Source of the DNA: Gossypium raimondii
Lineage: Eukaryota > Streptophyta > Magnoliopsida > Malvales > Malvaceae
Reading direction: 5' to 3'
Assembly: GCF_025698545.1 (NCBI RefSeq)
Contig: NC_068569.1
Location: 16,616,001-16,680,000, forward strand
DNA: 64,000 nucleotides
How positions within the stretch are numbered: the first letter of the stretch is position 1; the number at the start of each line of letters is the position of its first letter. Below, piece after piece: positions 62,209 through 64,000 of the stretch. The translations under genes were made by a program, and so were the position numbers. The notes beneath the pieces are model-generated. The model did not search any database, was not told the DNA's origin, and was given only the letters and a program-made list of their open reading frames with translations.

Positions 62209-64000
62209 TGTCGGCGGCGTTAACTTCAGTTGTCACCCAACAAGACAAAAACCTGTCTTTTTTTGGCGTCAGTTTTGTAGTAGGGTTTATTGCAATTTCG
62301 GGGTACGTTTTTTATTATTTGGATTGGCGTGATGATATGACTTTATGGAGGAGTTTGTTTGTCAACGGTGAGAGTGAAATGGAAGAAAAAAGTATGTATT
62401 GTTTGCTGTAAGCCTGTAACACGTGGATTATATTTTTAATCTGCATTAAAATAAATAGTGGAGGAGGAAGACAAATGCAAAAGTGTGCGTTTTGAGTTTG
62501 GGGATTAGGGAGAGGAAGCAACGGAGGAGTCATTAACCGACAGCAATGTTACAGTTGGCACTTGGCAGCTCTTTCTGGTTATGGCAGTGGCACCAACAAA
62601 CTATTATTTTTGGTTCCAAATATAAAACAAGCTTAGCTTAAGGGTTGAGGGTTCCGTATATTGGACCGGCAAATGAGAGGTGTGTTGTTTCTGGTTGATG
62701 GACATATCATCTGGCCTGTGACCGACCACTTCAAAATATGGTTGCACTATTCTAATTACCAACTCTTTATTTAATCTTGAAGTTCTCTCTCTCTCTCTCT
62801 GTTTTTTTTTAGTACTTCCCTTGGTGGGATGAGGGCAATAAGATACACAATAATAATTAAAGAGAAGTGGCTGGTGGGTTTTGACCATTTGTTTGAGAAT
62901 TACTTGTAAAGGAGAGAGAGAGAGAGAGATGCCAAACTAATTGTCGATTTGTGGGTTACACACTGTCAATCTCTTCATCAACGGCGGGGATCTCAAGTTT
63001 GTTGATGAGAGCTCTAGAATAAACCATGTGCCCCCATGTGGGATGATACCTGCTCTCAGCACACCAATAATTCTGCCGTTCTGTAAATTTATCTTTTGGT
63101 TTTTCATTTTTCTTGGATAATAAGATTTTTTACATATATAGTTGTTACCTTTACAGGTTAGATTAGCTGCAGAGTTAGACATAGGTACCTTCACTTACGC
63201 TAAAAGAAATCATGCCATGCGCTTACCCCTCTCACCAACGAAACCGAGAAAGGTTGTTTTCAATGGAATGGCAGAAACCCAGATCCCCCAAACACAAGGT
63301 TTGGGTTGTTTACTGCACTCTTGAATCCAAATAAGCTCACGACATACATGGGTTACAATCAAGAGAGCCTTTCATGAAACTTCCAATAGCTAATGGGCTT
63401 GAAGTAAGTTTAAAACTAGCCTACTAAGGGCACTTTGTGCCCCAAATATTCAGCAGGAAAGATCATTGACCCATTTCTTACCTTTTTACATGGATTTTTC
63501 TCTGAATATTTTTACTGGCCCAAAAACCCTGCTCTTTCTGTTACGGGCTCTAATTTAATGACATTGATCCATTCTCATTCCCAACCATTATATTGTCCAT
63601 AAAGTATTAAACTAATCATGCACCCAACAGCATATGATCAACTATATTGATCTGATGAGTCAACTCCCTGACAGCTAACATTGCCCATAAATTATTGATT
63701 TTAACTTTCCTTTTTCTTTTGGCACATTGACTTAATTGACCCTCCAACTTTACAACAAAATTATTTTAGCCCTCCATTCAATTTTTCGTCTCTTTTACTT
63801 GTCAAATTTTTAAAGTACGTGGCATATACATGAATTGCCACGTGAATGCAACATCAACAATTAATTAATTTTTTTTTAAAATTTTAAAAAATAAAAAACA
63901 CTATATAAAATATTTTTAAAAATAAAACATTATTAAATTTATTACAAAAACTATAAAAATTATAAAAGCATATATTTTTCTTAATTTTATAAAAATTAAT
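62209..64000. other. 5' flank of the LEA-2 gene and intergenic DNA
   Basis: No further gene recognised. (TC)n at 62784-62800 and (GA)n at 62911-62929. The final 300 bp is strongly AT-rich and contains a dispersed-repeat phrase (GTACGTGGCATATACATGAA near 63815). Confidence 0.45.

Noticed and set aside
62208..62411. 67-codon plus-strand frame starting at the LEA-2 start codon
   Set aside because: It lies in the LEA-2 5' flank and is unlike any known protein; probably chance.

Overview
This 64 kb window is nuclear DNA of a flowering plant. It is AT-rich, its genes are split by introns at GT/AG borders, and its proteins are plant-only families. The transposon-borne plant-mobile-domain gene, the GGCGCC-rich Mutator-like element and the families of solo LTRs ending in GGTGTTACA suggest a malvid, most likely cotton (Gossypium). 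That assignment comes from recall of the families, not from a search.

Layout. 1-1261: last exons of a remorin gene (+). 2322-6391: a hairpin resembling the miR162 precursor, with its loop split by a 3,980-bp Mutator-like element (MULE). The MULE has a 10-bp target duplication, carries a broken plant-mobile-domain gene, and has itself received a solo LTR (4672-6125). 6392-12971: AT-rich, no gene recognised. 12972-13781: intronless HECATE-type bHLH gene (-). 15199-19044: a fold-back MULE with arms of about 600 bp, with a 2.5-kb solo LTR inserted nine bases inside its left end. 23676-26330: decayed pseudogene of a RID3/WDR18-type WD40 protein (-). 29119-30324: class B heat-shock factor of the HSFB4/SCHIZORIZA type (-). 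35316-35660: three tandem 115-bp units. 36255-42985: MULE transposase relic split by an LTR-like insertion that contains a second solo LTR. 51543-53750: BOI-related RING E3 ligase (-). 55513-55920: GC-rich hAT-type MITE with an 8-bp duplication. 61083-62208: LEA-2 (NDR1/HIN1-like) membrane protein (-).

Four host genes look complete (HECATE, HSFB4, BOI-like, LEA-2), one is partial (remorin), and two host loci look dead (RID3-like and the miR162-like hairpin). They form no operon or cluster. HECATE and HSFB4 are developmental regulators, and the RING ligase family acts in stress and gibberellin signalling. The most striking content is the layered insertion history, readable from matching target duplications: LTR in MULE in miR162-like locus; LTR in fold-back MULE; LTR in LTR-like element in MULE transposase. 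All exon borders, domain calls and element borders come from reading the sequence; none was tested by alignment or RNA data.
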